Below, in pieces: positions 1-8,525 of a DNA stretch of 64,000 nt. The position numbers and the translations under genes were made by a program. This DNA comes from Paenibacillus alvei (GTDB lineage Bacteria; Bacillota; Bacilli; Paenibacillales; NBRC-103111). Every line of letters begins with the position of its first letter. Positions within the stretch are counted from its first letter, which is position 1. The stretch covers positions 1 to 64,000 of the forward strand of contig CAMCVV010000007.1 in assembly GCA_945881905.1 (NCBI GenBank), read 5' to 3'. The notes under the pieces are model-generated. The model saw nothing but the letters and a program-made list of their open reading frames with translations. It was not told the DNA's origin and did no database searches.

Positions 1-1
1 C

Positions 2-541
2 CCAGATAATCAGCGAGTATTTGAAGAAGATCGATACTTCAACTTACGGATTCTCCTGGTTGCGGATCAGTTATGTTTTATCGCCAAACCCATGTATCAC
101 TATATCCAGAGGCCAGGATCACTGATGCATTCATATGTACCTCATCATATCCGTCGACAATTGAACCTGATCGAAGATATACATGACGAGATCCAAAACC
201 CAACAAGGAGAGATGTTTTTAAGAAAGTACTCTCACTTTATATAGTAGATACGATCAGCAAGGAAACACGACACAATATCCAGTACAACAGAGGATGCCG
301 AGAGCTGTATGCGTCCATTCGGATGGTAGAGAAGAACATAAATGTAATAAAGTATATAGATTTTACATTGAAGAATACAGCTTTTGTATTCAATCTAGGT
401 CGTAATCATAATTTATATGGATTGATCGTTAGTTATTTACTGAAATATCACCTAACGCTAGGCCATGTGGGTTTTTTGTATGCGAAGTATGCATTTCATG
501 AATTCAAAACATCAGTCAGATCGCTGATGTATAACAAATAG
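2..541 (+). CDS. GT2-family glycosyltransferase, C-terminal part (5' end outside window)
   Basis: The reading frame is open from base 2 to the stop at 541, so the gene begins upstream of the window. The first residues (DNQRVFEEDRYFN) align with the acidic ED motif region of the two complete GT2 enzymes at 8526-9629 and 17068-18156 (DNRRVFAEDRYFN in the latter), and the rest matches their C-terminal helical tail. Family knowledge: such enzymes add one sugar from a nucleotide sugar to a growing glycan at the cytoplasmic face. The catalytic DXD half is missing here only because of the window edge. It lies 35 bp upstream of the first sulfotransferase on the same strand, so it probably belongs to the same polysaccharide operon. 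Acceptor and donor unknown. Confidence 0.85.
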   Translation, partial: PDNQRVFEEDRYFNLRILLVADQLCFIAKPMYHYIQRPGSLMHSYVPHHIRRQLNLIEDIHDEIQNPTRRDVFKKVLSLYIVDTISKETRHNIQYNRGCRELYASIRMVEKNINVIKYIDFTLKNTAFVFNLGRNHNLYGLIVSYLLKYHLTLGHVGFLYAKYAFHEFKTSVRSLMYNK

Positions 542-576
542 AACACGATCACGATCTATGAAAGGAGAACCAATGT

Positions 577-1407
577 ATGTTAAGTCACAATGATTATGTC
601 ATAAAAAAGAAAAAATGGGCAAAATTCATGATACGACAACTAACAGCTTCGCTTCGCCCACACCCTTCATTCATGATTATTGGCGCACAAAAAGGTGGAA
701 CGACTTCACTCTATTGTTATCTTCAACAAAATCCTCGAATCGGAAGTAATTTACGTAAAGAAGTCGGATATTTCAGTGAGCATTATGAGAACAATGAAAG
801 ATGGTATCGAGCTCATTTTGCATTATCGATTCTCCCTCAACAACGATTATCTTTCGATGCTACACCTGAATATCTGTCTCATCCTCTCGTTCCCTCGAGA
901 GTTAAAGCGAAGTATCCGCATATGAAATTCATCTTATTGTTAAGAAATCCTGTGGAAAGAGCTTATTCGGGCTATCAACATGTGGTGAAGCGGGGAAAAG
1001 AAGATCGTACTTTTGAAGAAATGATTACGAGATTATACCGGCTAGAGAAATTATCACCTGCTCAGCAAAATGAGTCAGTCCAATGGCTTCCTGAAAAGGG
1101 ATACCACAATGTCTTGGCTAGAGGGAAGTATGTAGACCAACTCACCAGATGGTTCCAGTATTTCCCTAGAGAGCAATTCCTGATCATGCAAAGTGAGTAT
1201 TTCTATGCCCAAACAACCGATGCTATGAAACAGATCAGTGCATTCTTGGAAGTGCCCTATTGGGAAACCACAGAGCTTAAAGTTCGGAATGCTGGAGGCA
1301 GTTACCCAGAAATGGATCCGCACACTAGACAACAACTTGTAGAGTACTTCAAGCCATATAACACGAGGTTGTACCAGTTATTAGGAAAAAACTATGGATG
1401 GGAATGA
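577..1407 (+). CDS. PAPS-dependent sulfotransferase (heparan-sulfate-sulfotransferase-like), copy 1
   Basis: A 276-residue Sulfotransfer_1-type protein. Visible PAPS-binding signatures are the 5'-phosphosulfate loop GAQKGGTTSL at residues 36-45 and the 3'-phosphate site LRNPVERAYSGY at 122-133; between them lies DATPEYL (94-100), common in heparan-sulfate-type sulfotransferases. There is no signal peptide or membrane segment, so it probably acts in the cytoplasm on a nucleotide- or lipid-linked glycan. An AAAGGAG site ends 9 bp before the ATG at 577; another ATG at 573 is out of frame. It is followed at once by a TuaH-like glycosyltransferase and has a paralogue at 2638-3447 with very similar C-terminal DNA. 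Transfer to a sugar hydroxyl of the locus glycan is inferred from context; the exact acceptor cannot be read from sequence. Confidence 0.88.
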   Translation: MLSHNDYVIKKKKWAKFMIRQLTASLRPHPSFMIIGAQKGGTTSLYCYLQQNPRIGSNLRKEVGYFSEHYENNERWYRAHFALSILPQQRLSFDATPEYLSHPLVPSRVKAKYPHMKFILLLRNPVERAYSGYQHVVKRGKEDRTFEEMITRLYRLEKLSPAQQNESVQWLPEKGYHNVLARGKYVDQLTRWFQYFPREQFLIMQSEYFYAQTTDAMKQISAFLEVPYWETTELKVRNAGGSYPEMDPHTRQQLVEYFKPYNTRLYQLLGKNYGWE

Positions 1408-1423
1408 TGCGTAGGTGAAGAAT

Positions 1424-2581
1424 ATGAATACAGTCGATCATTACATAGTATCGGGTCCTCTATATAAGAATATCAAGTATAGAAGAGGGCATTTGGTAGA
1501 TTATCTAAAAGAACTAGAAAACACTTCTCACGTGTATTGGATTATACCGAGTAAAGAACCTCAATTAAAACGAATGGCCCATCAATCATCGATATCTATG
1601 GAGCGAATCGACGATAAGCTCACGTATATCCATGTCAGAACGACATCGGATGTCTTCCTCTATACTGAGCTCATGTCTTCGCATTTATATAATAACTTAC
1701 AAGAACAAATCACATCAAACCCCAACAAAAAAATACTGTGGTATACAAGACCACAATATCCATTTTTGAGTAAAATGAAAGCATGGGATTCCGTCGTCTA
1801 TGACTGTAGTGATTTATGGGTTGAAATCATATATCATCGAAAAGTACTACGCAAATCACTAATGACGTACGTGATGACTCGAGCTGAACAGAAAATCGTG
1901 AAGCGAAGCACCGATTTGTTCAGTACAACACCCTACTTATCTGAGCATATCTACTCATTTTCCGGGAAGAAGCCCTATGTGATCGAGAATGGTGTATCGC
2001 AACACATGCTCGAAGAACCTTCTTCAGACACAGATCCGTTCCCCCATATTCCCAAACCCAGAATAGGATATGTAGGCACGGTGAGGCGGTTGGTAGATAT
2101 CCAGTTATTACATGATGTAGCGATCAAGTATCCCACCATGAGTCTTGTGTTCATTGGTCCAGTGACCCTTAAATCGATAGAGTGGAAGAAGTTGAGTCAA
2201 GAAGCGAACGTATTTGTGGTAGATCAAATACCGATTACTGATGTTCCTAGATATATGAGAGCATTAGACGTCGGATTATTGCCGTATCGACCTACTGCAT
2301 TATCTCAAGCCACCAGTCCTCTGAAATTCTTTGAATATGTCGCTTGCGGGATTCCTGTAGTGGGAAGTGGATTGCCCACGATTGAGAAATATCGTGAAGC
2401 AGGTGTATATGATTATGCGAATGGATCATCCGAACAGTTTGCTGAGAAATGTATAGAGGCGCTCGAATATGCAAGGGATGTTCGTATGCAAGAACGCAGA
2501 AGAAACTTAGCGAAGACGCAATTATGGCACAATAAGTTTACTGTAATGGTAGATAAAGTGATGAATCGTCATCTTCCATAG
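1424..2581 (+). CDS. TuaH-like GT4/GT1-type glycosyltransferase, copy 1
   Basis: Two-Rossmann (GT-B) glycosyltransferase of about 385 residues. Seen: an N-terminal domain with YRRGHL and WIIPSK, a central VVYDCSDLWV segment and ENGVS, and a C-terminal nucleotide-sugar domain with PRIGYVGTV, a DVGLLPYRP stretch and SPLKFFEYVACGIPVVG, which carries the EX7E-type element. The layout resembles TuaH of the Bacillus teichuronic acid pathway. I place the start at ATG 1424, with AGGTGA 6 bp upstream, rather than the in-frame GTG at 1415; this also matches the paralogue N-terminus (MDHYIV). It starts 16 bp after the sulfotransferase stop and is probably translated with it. Sugar donor unknown; a uronic acid or glucose donor is possible because ugd and galU are in the same locus. 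Confidence 0.82.
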   Translation: MNTVDHYIVSGPLYKNIKYRRGHLVDYLKELENTSHVYWIIPSKEPQLKRMAHQSSISMERIDDKLTYIHVRTTSDVFLYTELMSSHLYNNLQEQITSNPNKKILWYTRPQYPFLSKMKAWDSVVYDCSDLWVEIIYHRKVLRKSLMTYVMTRAEQKIVKRSTDLFSTTPYLSEHIYSFSGKKPYVIENGVSQHMLEEPSSDTDPFPHIPKPRIGYVGTVRRLVDIQLLHDVAIKYPTMSLVFIGPVTLKSIEWKKLSQEANVFVVDQIPITDVPRYMRALDVGLLPYRPTALSQATSPLKFFEYVACGIPVVGSGLPTIEKYREAGVYDYANGSSEQFAEKCIEALEYARDVRMQERRRNLAKTQLWHNKFTVMVDKVMNRHLP

Positions 2582-2637
2582 AGTATGCGTAGAACGATTG
2601 AGCATGAAGAAGTGAATAAGAATCAGGGAGTGAGCTT

Positions 2638-3447
2638 ATGGGACCCATCATACGGAAGATTAGATTCCAAATAAAGATATGGACTTCAGCGTTACGAGAA
2701 GATCCTTCCTTCATGGTGATTGGCACGCAAAAAGGTGGAACGACATCACTTTGGAATTATCTCTGTCAGAACCCTCGAGTCGGAAGAGCACTCAAGAAAG
2801 AAATTAATTATTATAATGAGCACTATGCCAAAAAAGAAAAGTGGTATAAAGCACATTTCCCTCTAAAAGGTAAAGCTGAAAACCTGCTCTATTTTGATGA
2901 TACACCTGAATATATGACACATCCTAGTGTTCCACAAAGAATTCATAAATCTTACCCCGATATGAAGTTCATTGTATTATTAAGAAATCCAGTGGATAGA
3001 GCCTACTCTCATTACCAACATAGATGTAGGCGTCAAAATGAGAATCGCACATTTGAAGCAGCACTATCCGAATTGTATGCTAACATCGATGCATCTACAG
3101 AGATGCAAGATGTATTCGATAACCGTTATGTTTATTCCATGTATTACAATTATCTGGCTCGAGGACATTATGCAGAACAACTCACCAGGTGGTTCCAGTA
3201 TTTCCCTAGAGAGCAATTCCTGATTATACAGAGTGAGGATTTCTACGCACATACCCAAGAGAAGATGAAAGAGATCTGTGATTTTGTAGGTATAACTCAT
3301 TGGGAAAACACCACATATGAAATTCGTAATTCTGGAAGGGTTTTCCTAGAAATTGATCCGCACACCAGACAACAACTCGTCGCGTACTTCAAACCCCATA
3401 ACGAAAAGTTGTACCAGTTACTAGGAACGAACTATGGATGGGAATGA
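2638..3447 (+). CDS. PAPS-dependent sulfotransferase (heparan-sulfate-sulfotransferase-like), copy 2
   Basis: A 269-residue paralogue of the 577-1407 protein. The PAPS 5'-phosphosulfate loop GTQKGGTTSL is at residues 29-38, and LRNPVDRAYSHY lies near residues 113-124 with DDTPEYM before it. Both loops are intact, so both copies are expected to be active. The last third (FPREQFLI, then DPHTRQQLV and the NYGWE terminus) is nearly the same as copy 1, while the middle is divergent, which suggests the same fold with a different acceptor. Start ATG 2638 is preceded by GGGAG 7 bp upstream. It follows the first TuaH-like gene by 56 bp and is followed by the second, so the order sulfotransferase-glycosyltransferase occurs twice. 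No membrane segment seen. Confidence 0.88.
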   Translation: MGPIIRKIRFQIKIWTSALREDPSFMVIGTQKGGTTSLWNYLCQNPRVGRALKKEINYYNEHYAKKEKWYKAHFPLKGKAENLLYFDDTPEYMTHPSVPQRIHKSYPDMKFIVLLRNPVDRAYSHYQHRCRRQNENRTFEAALSELYANIDASTEMQDVFDNRYVYSMYYNYLARGHYAEQLTRWFQYFPREQFLIIQSEDFYAHTQEKMKEICDFVGITHWENTTYEIRNSGRVFLEIDPHTRQQLVAYFKPHNEKLYQLLGTNYGWE

Positions 3448-3549
3448 CAGCTGCATCTCACATTCGACGAATGATCGCTTACACAGGCTGAATGAACATC
3501 TCTAATCACCTAGAGCATTACGAATAAGTAACAGGAATTGGAGGAAATG

Positions 3550-4710
3550 ATGGATCATTATATCGTTGCACCATATCAATACGATGAAACTATATTTCGA
3601 AGACACCGACTTGCAGCATATATCTTGGAACAAGATACAGATGCAAGGATATTCTGGATTATGCCAAAACCATCTTCTGTGCGTAGAATTGTGGCTTCTT
3701 CAAGTATTCAAATCGAACAAATGGAGCCCAAAGTTTACAGAATTCATGTATATAATGTGTGGAATTTATTTAATTTTGGAGGCATCCTCAGTCGTTTGGC
3801 AACAAGAGGTTTAAGGCATCATATCCAAAAAAATAATAATCCAAAAGTGCTATGGTACACACATCCTTCATATCCCGAGTTAAGTTCGATAGAACGATGG
3901 CATTCAACGATCTATGATTGCAGTGATTTATGGTCTCAAGCACCAAAACAAGAAACTACATGGGCGGATAAAGCTAGGATTAAGTTATCCATGTTTCGGT
4001 TAAAGAAATCTGAAATTCGAATTACGAAGCAATGTAAACACATTATGTGCACCTCAGATTATTTAGCTGTTCGACTACAATCGTTAACGGGAAGAAAACC
4101 TGTCATCATTGAAAATGGTGTGGATTCAGATTTCTTCAATACATCTGAGCAAGTTCCAGATCCATTTCAACATATAGCCCACCCTCGAATCGGTTTCATT
4201 GGAGGGATCAAACTTAAAATTGATTTTGATCTATTAATACATATGGCAATCACATGCCCCCAAATCAATATCGTGCTTGTGGGATTGATTCCACCTAACA
4301 TCAAAAGATTACCTGAAATCGAAAAACTAAGAAAATTGGTTAACGTATATTTTTTTGATTTCGTGAGTTTATCCGAAGTTCCGAGATACATGAAATCGTT
4401 GGATGTTGGACTATTACCTTATAAGCCGATTACATACAATCAAGCAGTAAGCCCTTTGAAATTGTTCGAATACCTTGCCGTTGGAATTCCAGTTGTAGGT
4501 TGCGGTGTACCGAGTACATCGAAGTATCAAGCAGAAGGCGTATATTATTATGCGAATCACGCTCATGATGATTTCATTGAGAAATGTCAACTAGCAATTC
4601 AGGAGTCAAGTGATCTCAAGTTACAAGCACGTAGAATAGAACTTGCTCGGCAGCACATATGGACCCAAAAGTTCGAAGAGATTCTTCAAATATCATTACA
4701 TTCTTCATAA
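3550..4710 (+). CDS. TuaH-like GT4/GT1-type glycosyltransferase, copy 2
   Basis: Paralogue of the 1424-2581 enzyme with the same landmarks in order: MDHYIV at the N-terminus, FRRHRLAAYIL, WIMPKP, TIYDCSDLW, ENGVDSDFF, PRIGFIGGI, DVGLLPYKP, and SPLKLFEYLAVGIPVVG near the donor site. The longest open frame begins with TTG 3538, but a GGAGG ends 5 bp before ATG 3550 and the paralogue begins at the equivalent residue, so 3550 is chosen. A 102-bp gap separates it from the second sulfotransferase, and the next gene starts 17 bp after its stop. The likely role is cytoplasmic addition of one sugar in the same glycan repeat unit; donor unknown. Confidence 0.82.
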   Translation: MDHYIVAPYQYDETIFRRHRLAAYILEQDTDARIFWIMPKPSSVRRIVASSSIQIEQMEPKVYRIHVYNVWNLFNFGGILSRLATRGLRHHIQKNNNPKVLWYTHPSYPELSSIERWHSTIYDCSDLWSQAPKQETTWADKARIKLSMFRLKKSEIRITKQCKHIMCTSDYLAVRLQSLTGRKPVIIENGVDSDFFNTSEQVPDPFQHIAHPRIGFIGGIKLKIDFDLLIHMAITCPQINIVLVGLIPPNIKRLPEIEKLRKLVNVYFFDFVSLSEVPRYMKSLDVGLLPYKPITYNQAVSPLKLFEYLAVGIPVVGCGVPSTSKYQAEGVYYYANHAHDDFIEKCQLAIQESSDLKLQARRIELARQHIWTQKFEEILQISLHSS

Positions 4711-4727
4711 GAAAGGATCGTGTTCAA

Positions 4728-5837
4728 ATGAATATTGACGCGTTACTTATTCAAAGTGCAGAAAAGATGATATCTCTCCAATCAGCAACAGGTTATTTCC
4801 CGAAAGGATCCAATGGACCTTGGCTAGATGATGACACCTATGTAAGAACAACAGCACATGGCGCGATGCTCATCTATCATGCCTATGAATTAACGGGTGA
4901 AACGAAGTATTTAGAGGGTGCGTTACTTGCTTGTGAGTATCTAATCAGTACTGAAGCGATGCAATATGGCTATGCGTTTCACTGCAGGAACACGGAAACA
5001 TCAGATCGATGTAATGGTTTGATTGGTCAAGCTTGGGCTATTGAACCTCTCATTTGGATTGGTTACAATGAGGATATACATAAGTATACGGATGTGGCTC
5101 AGAACCTGTTAGCAATACTGCCCTATCATTATGATCAACACGTATGGGATATGTTGGAAATCGATGGAAGAAACATAGGGACAAGAGTTGCACTGAACCA
5201 ACAAATATGGATTTCTGCGATGTCTCTTATATTAGGACAATGGATACATGATCAGGAATTAATTCGTAGAGGTGCTGATTTTTTTGAGCATATCAACGAA
5301 AAAGTCCAGTATATTGCGCACAAAGGATTAATTCAACATACATTTCGCAAAAAGAAACAAATCCGTTCAACACGTAGTTGGAAGGATATCTGGGAACCGC
5401 TTCTTGAACCTGAAATCAATAAAACGGATAACGTTGCCCTCCATGAAAGGTCAGATGGTTATCTATCTTTCTTGTTATATGGCATGGCACTGGCTTATTC
5501 TCACTCTGCTGAGGCGCGTTTCTGGAAAAGTAGAAAAACGAAAAAATGGTTGGCTGCAGCAGTCAACTATGTATGCAACAACATCACCCAACGATATCCG
5601 CAAAGTGAAGGCTATGCTTGGTGCTACAATCCGACAGGAATCGAACTCGCCTATGTGGTTCAGACGTTTCAATCTTATCTTCGTTTATCAGACCATCTTC
5701 CTCACGTAAGTACATGGATCGATATGCAAATCAACGCGTATTATGACTTCACACAGCATATGATGAGCCATAACACCAAATACCCAGAGATTCTCTCTGC
5801 TCGCTTGTATGAAGCGATTAGACTTAAGCATCCATAA
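4728..5837 (+). CDS. Helical (alpha/alpha) barrel protein, putative glycan-modifying enzyme of unknown activity
   Basis: About 369 residues, soluble, no signal peptide. I do not recognise a named family with certainty. Seen are repeated helix-pair-like segments rich in Trp, Tyr and His (for example HGAMLIYHAYELTGE, GLIGQAWAIEPLIWIGY, RVALNQQIWISAMSLI, NPTGIELAYVVQTF), the look of (alpha/alpha)6 toroid proteins such as unsaturated glucuronyl hydrolases, heparinase-like lyases and C5-epimerase C-terminal domains. The start is ATG 4728, with GAAAGGA upstream; an earlier in-frame ATG at 4659 would overlap the previous gene by 52 bp. It sits between glycosyltransferase and acyltransferase genes in the sulfation locus, so a role in editing or trimming the glycan is an inference from fold appearance and context only. 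Confidence 0.6.
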   Translation: MNIDALLIQSAEKMISLQSATGYFPKGSNGPWLDDDTYVRTTAHGAMLIYHAYELTGETKYLEGALLACEYLISTEAMQYGYAFHCRNTETSDRCNGLIGQAWAIEPLIWIGYNEDIHKYTDVAQNLLAILPYHYDQHVWDMLEIDGRNIGTRVALNQQIWISAMSLILGQWIHDQELIRRGADFFEHINEKVQYIAHKGLIQHTFRKKKQIRSTRSWKDIWEPLLEPEINKTDNVALHERSDGYLSFLLYGMALAYSHSAEARFWKSRKTKKWLAAAVNYVCNNITQRYPQSEGYAWCYNPTGIELAYVVQTFQSYLRLSDHLPHVSTWIDMQINAYYDFTQHMMSHNTKYPEILSARLYEAIRLKHP

Positions 5838-5887
5838 CATAGAGTTGCTTCATTCATATCATCATTAATTTCATTAGGAGACATGAC

Positions 5888-7288
5888 GTGTTATTTAATT
5901 CATTTGAGTTTATTTTTATTTTTCTGCCAGTCGTGTTCACTGTGTATTTTCTCCTTAATCAGAGAAAACTCCTGGTGATTTCCAAGTATTGGTTAGTTGC
6001 GAGTTCTTTATTCTTCTATGGGTGGTGGAATATCGCTTACTTGCCACTGATGCTGATGTCTATCTTTGTCAATTATGGGGTAGGTAACTTATTCAATCGA
6101 TTGACATCACCAACACATCGATGGCAAGCGCTCACTGTAGGACTTCTCTTCAATTTCGGATTACTGGGTTATTTCAAGTATGCGGATTTCTTCATTATGA
6201 ATACGAACCGCATCTTCCCGACGGACATCCCACTCTTGCAGCTTTTGCTACCGCTTGCCATTAGCTTCTTTACCTTTCAACAGGTCGCTTATTTGATCGA
6301 TGCTTACAGAAGGGAAATACATCACAACACATTTCTCGATTACGTCTTATTTGTAGCTTTCTTCCCACAATTAATTGCAGGTCCCATCGTCAATCATCAC
6401 GAAATGATGCCTCAGTTCGCTCGGATGAGACAGAAAGTATTGAATTATCGCCACATCGCTTTGGGTATGTTCATCTTTTCGATCGGTTTATTCAAGAAAG
6501 TGGCGATTGCAGATACATTTGCTGTCTGGGCGAACGAGGGATATCAGCAGACACAAGCGCTGAGCTTCTTGGAAGGGTGGATCGTATCTTTGTCGTATAC
6601 GTTTCAGTTGTATTTTGATTTCAGTGGATACACAGACATGGCTATTGGTGTAGCACTCTTGTTCAATATTCAGTTGCCGAGGAATTTCAACTCGCCTTAT
6701 CAAGCACTCAATATCACAGACTTCTGGCGTAGATGGCATATGACCCTTACACGGTTCCTAACGAAATACATCTATATTCCACTCGGAGGTAATCAACAGG
6801 GAACGCTGAGAACGTATTTGAATATATTCTTCGTATTCGTGATTAGTGGATTTTGGCACGGAGCTGGATGGACATTTGTCTTCTGGGGAATTCTCCACGG
6901 GCTTGCAACACTCATTCATCGATATTGGCAGACGCTCCATATTCACATGAATCGTTACGTGGCATGGTTCATTACATTTAACTTTGTGAATATCACGTGG
7001 GTGTTTTTTCGAGCACAGACGTGGTCTGAAGCGTGGCATATTCTTAGAGCGATGAGTGGACTGAATGGAATAGGTTTCGCTCAAATCACGATGGGGAATT
7101 TGGAGTTCATTCAATCTCTTTCATACATCTTGATTGGCTTGGTACTGGTATTAGGATTCAAAAACTCAACCGAACGGATGCGAGGATTTAAACCAACGCT
7201 ATGGACGATGTTGATATCTGTGGGTTTGACTTTTTATGCGATCACACACTTCAATCAAGTCAGCGATTTCCTGTATTTCAATTTCTGA
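5888..7288 (+). CDS. MBOAT-family O-acyltransferase (AlgI/DltB-like)
   Basis: A 466-residue polytopic membrane protein with the AlgI-type N-terminus MLFNSFEFIFIFLP and many hydrophobic helices. The two conserved MBOAT histidines are present: His284 in DFWRRWHMTLTRF and His324 in SGFWHGAGW. Known family role: it moves an acyl, usually acetyl, group across the membrane onto a polysaccharide or teichoic acid together with an SGNH partner, which is the very next gene. GTG 5888 is preceded by AGGAG 7 bp upstream. Together with the sulfotransferases it implies that the glycan is decorated twice, with sulfate (probably inside the cell) and acyl groups (outside). Confidence 0.93.
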   Translation: MLFNSFEFIFIFLPVVFTVYFLLNQRKLLVISKYWLVASSLFFYGWWNIAYLPLMLMSIFVNYGVGNLFNRLTSPTHRWQALTVGLLFNFGLLGYFKYADFFIMNTNRIFPTDIPLLQLLLPLAISFFTFQQVAYLIDAYRREIHHNTFLDYVLFVAFFPQLIAGPIVNHHEMMPQFARMRQKVLNYRHIALGMFIFSIGLFKKVAIADTFAVWANEGYQQTQALSFLEGWIVSLSYTFQLYFDFSGYTDMAIGVALLFNIQLPRNFNSPYQALNITDFWRRWHMTLTRFLTKYIYIPLGGNQQGTLRTYLNIFFVFVISGFWHGAGWTFVFWGILHGLATLIHRYWQTLHIHMNRYVAWFITFNFVNITWVFFRAQTWSEAWHILRAMSGLNGIGFAQITMGNLEFIQSLSYILIGLVLVLGFKNSTERMRGFKPTLWTMLISVGLTFYAITHFNQVSDFLYFNF

Positions 7289-7326
7289 GTGATCGTCATT
7301 TAGTAGAGTCTAGGAGTGATGTTTCC

Positions 7327-8352
7327 ATGAGAACGTATAAACAATGGGTGCTCAGAACCCTATTGGTGTTGGTAGGGGCTATAATCAGTTTTGTAGGATT
7401 CAACGTGTTCATCGATCCACTGTGGGTGTTCGGTCACGCGCATGCATGGAATGATGTACAGAACAATTATGATGAACGATTAACAAAAACAAATCGCATC
7501 ACCTATCAGCCATTTGATTATGATCGGATATTACTAGGAAATAGTCGAGTAAATATGATCAACCAGAATGATTTCAAACGACTTCGTGTATATAATTATG
7601 CGGTTCCTGGTCTAGAAATCGATGAGATACATGATATGATAGAATATGCCAAAAAGCAAAGAGGTCAAGAGTTCCAGACGATTCTCATCGGATTAGATAT
7701 AGCTCAAACCAACACGAGGGAACCTTCTGAAAGGATAACATCCTATTTCGAAAATCATGAAGACCCTTTTCACATCGTGAAGATGTTGTTATCCATGGAT
7801 ACATTCGAGCATGCAGCAGGAAATTTCCGGGCATCCATCAAGAATTCACATGATTTTCTCAGAAATTATAATCGAGAGAATATAGCGACAGTGAAGAAGC
7901 AGACTGCTGCGGAAACCGAAACAGGTATAAATGTAATCATCAACAAATACCAAAAATCGTTCAGCAATAAAAGGTATACCTACAACGAAGCATATAAAGA
8001 AACCTTAGAACAATGGAAACAAGATAACCCGAACACACAATTCATCATATTCACGACCCCGTTACCTACGGTTACCTTGCAAGCGATATGGGCACAAGGA
8101 CGAGTTGCAGATTATAACAGGTGGTTATCAGAATTAGTTGATGTATTCGGTGAAGTGGTTCATTTCGAGAATGACAATTCGATAACCAGGAATCATTCGA
8201 ATTTCTATGATGGAGGCCACTATTATGAACATATCGGTACGATGATCGCGCATAGGATTATGGATGTTCCAGATCCTACTGTTCCGGATGATTTTGGGAT
8301 CCTCCTTACACAAGATAATCTTGCATCTTATCTAGCGTCAATCGTTCCCTAG
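7327..8352 (+). CDS. Membrane-anchored SGNH-type acyltransferase partner (AlgX/AlgJ/DltD-like)
   Basis: About 341 residues with one N-terminal membrane anchor (residues about 8-28) and an extracytoplasmic SGNH-hydrolase-like domain. The serine block LLGNSRVNM places the likely nucleophile at Ser73, and the C-terminal DGGHYYEH gives the Asp-x-x-His pair (Asp295, His298). ATG 7327 is chosen, with TAGGAG about 9 bp upstream; a longer frame from 7201 would overlap the MBOAT gene out of frame. Its position 38 bp after the MBOAT gene fits the usual two-part acetylation module, in which the MBOAT protein supplies acyl groups and the SGNH protein transfers them to the sugar. A related alternative is a de-acetylase. 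Confidence 0.78.
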   Translation: MRTYKQWVLRTLLVLVGAIISFVGFNVFIDPLWVFGHAHAWNDVQNNYDERLTKTNRITYQPFDYDRILLGNSRVNMINQNDFKRLRVYNYAVPGLEIDEIHDMIEYAKKQRGQEFQTILIGLDIAQTNTREPSERITSYFENHEDPFHIVKMLLSMDTFEHAAGNFRASIKNSHDFLRNYNRENIATVKKQTAAETETGINVIINKYQKSFSNKRYTYNEAYKETLEQWKQDNPNTQFIIFTTPLPTVTLQAIWAQGRVADYNRWLSELVDVFGEVVHFENDNSITRNHSNFYDGGHYYEHIGTMIAHRIMDVPDPTVPDDFGILLTQDNLASYLASIVP

Positions 8353-8525
8353 TCAATCTAAGCAGACCCTTTACATACAGGTATATGCAAGCAAACCAAC
8401 AACAGAAGACATCGATTATGGTTGGGAATAACGGGTTTCACTTGCTCTGTGCAGGTAAGTTTAGTTTATTACATAGACCGTTCATGTATTGAAGTCGAAT
8501 CACTATATCAGAAGGAGGTGTGCCT

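Noticed and set aside
577-3447. Arylsulfate sulfotransferase (ASST-type) or Stf0-type enzymes
   Set aside because: The PAPS 5' loop GxQKGGTTSL and the 3' site LRNPVxRAYS fit the Sulfotransfer_1 heparan-type family; ASST enzymes do not use PAPS.
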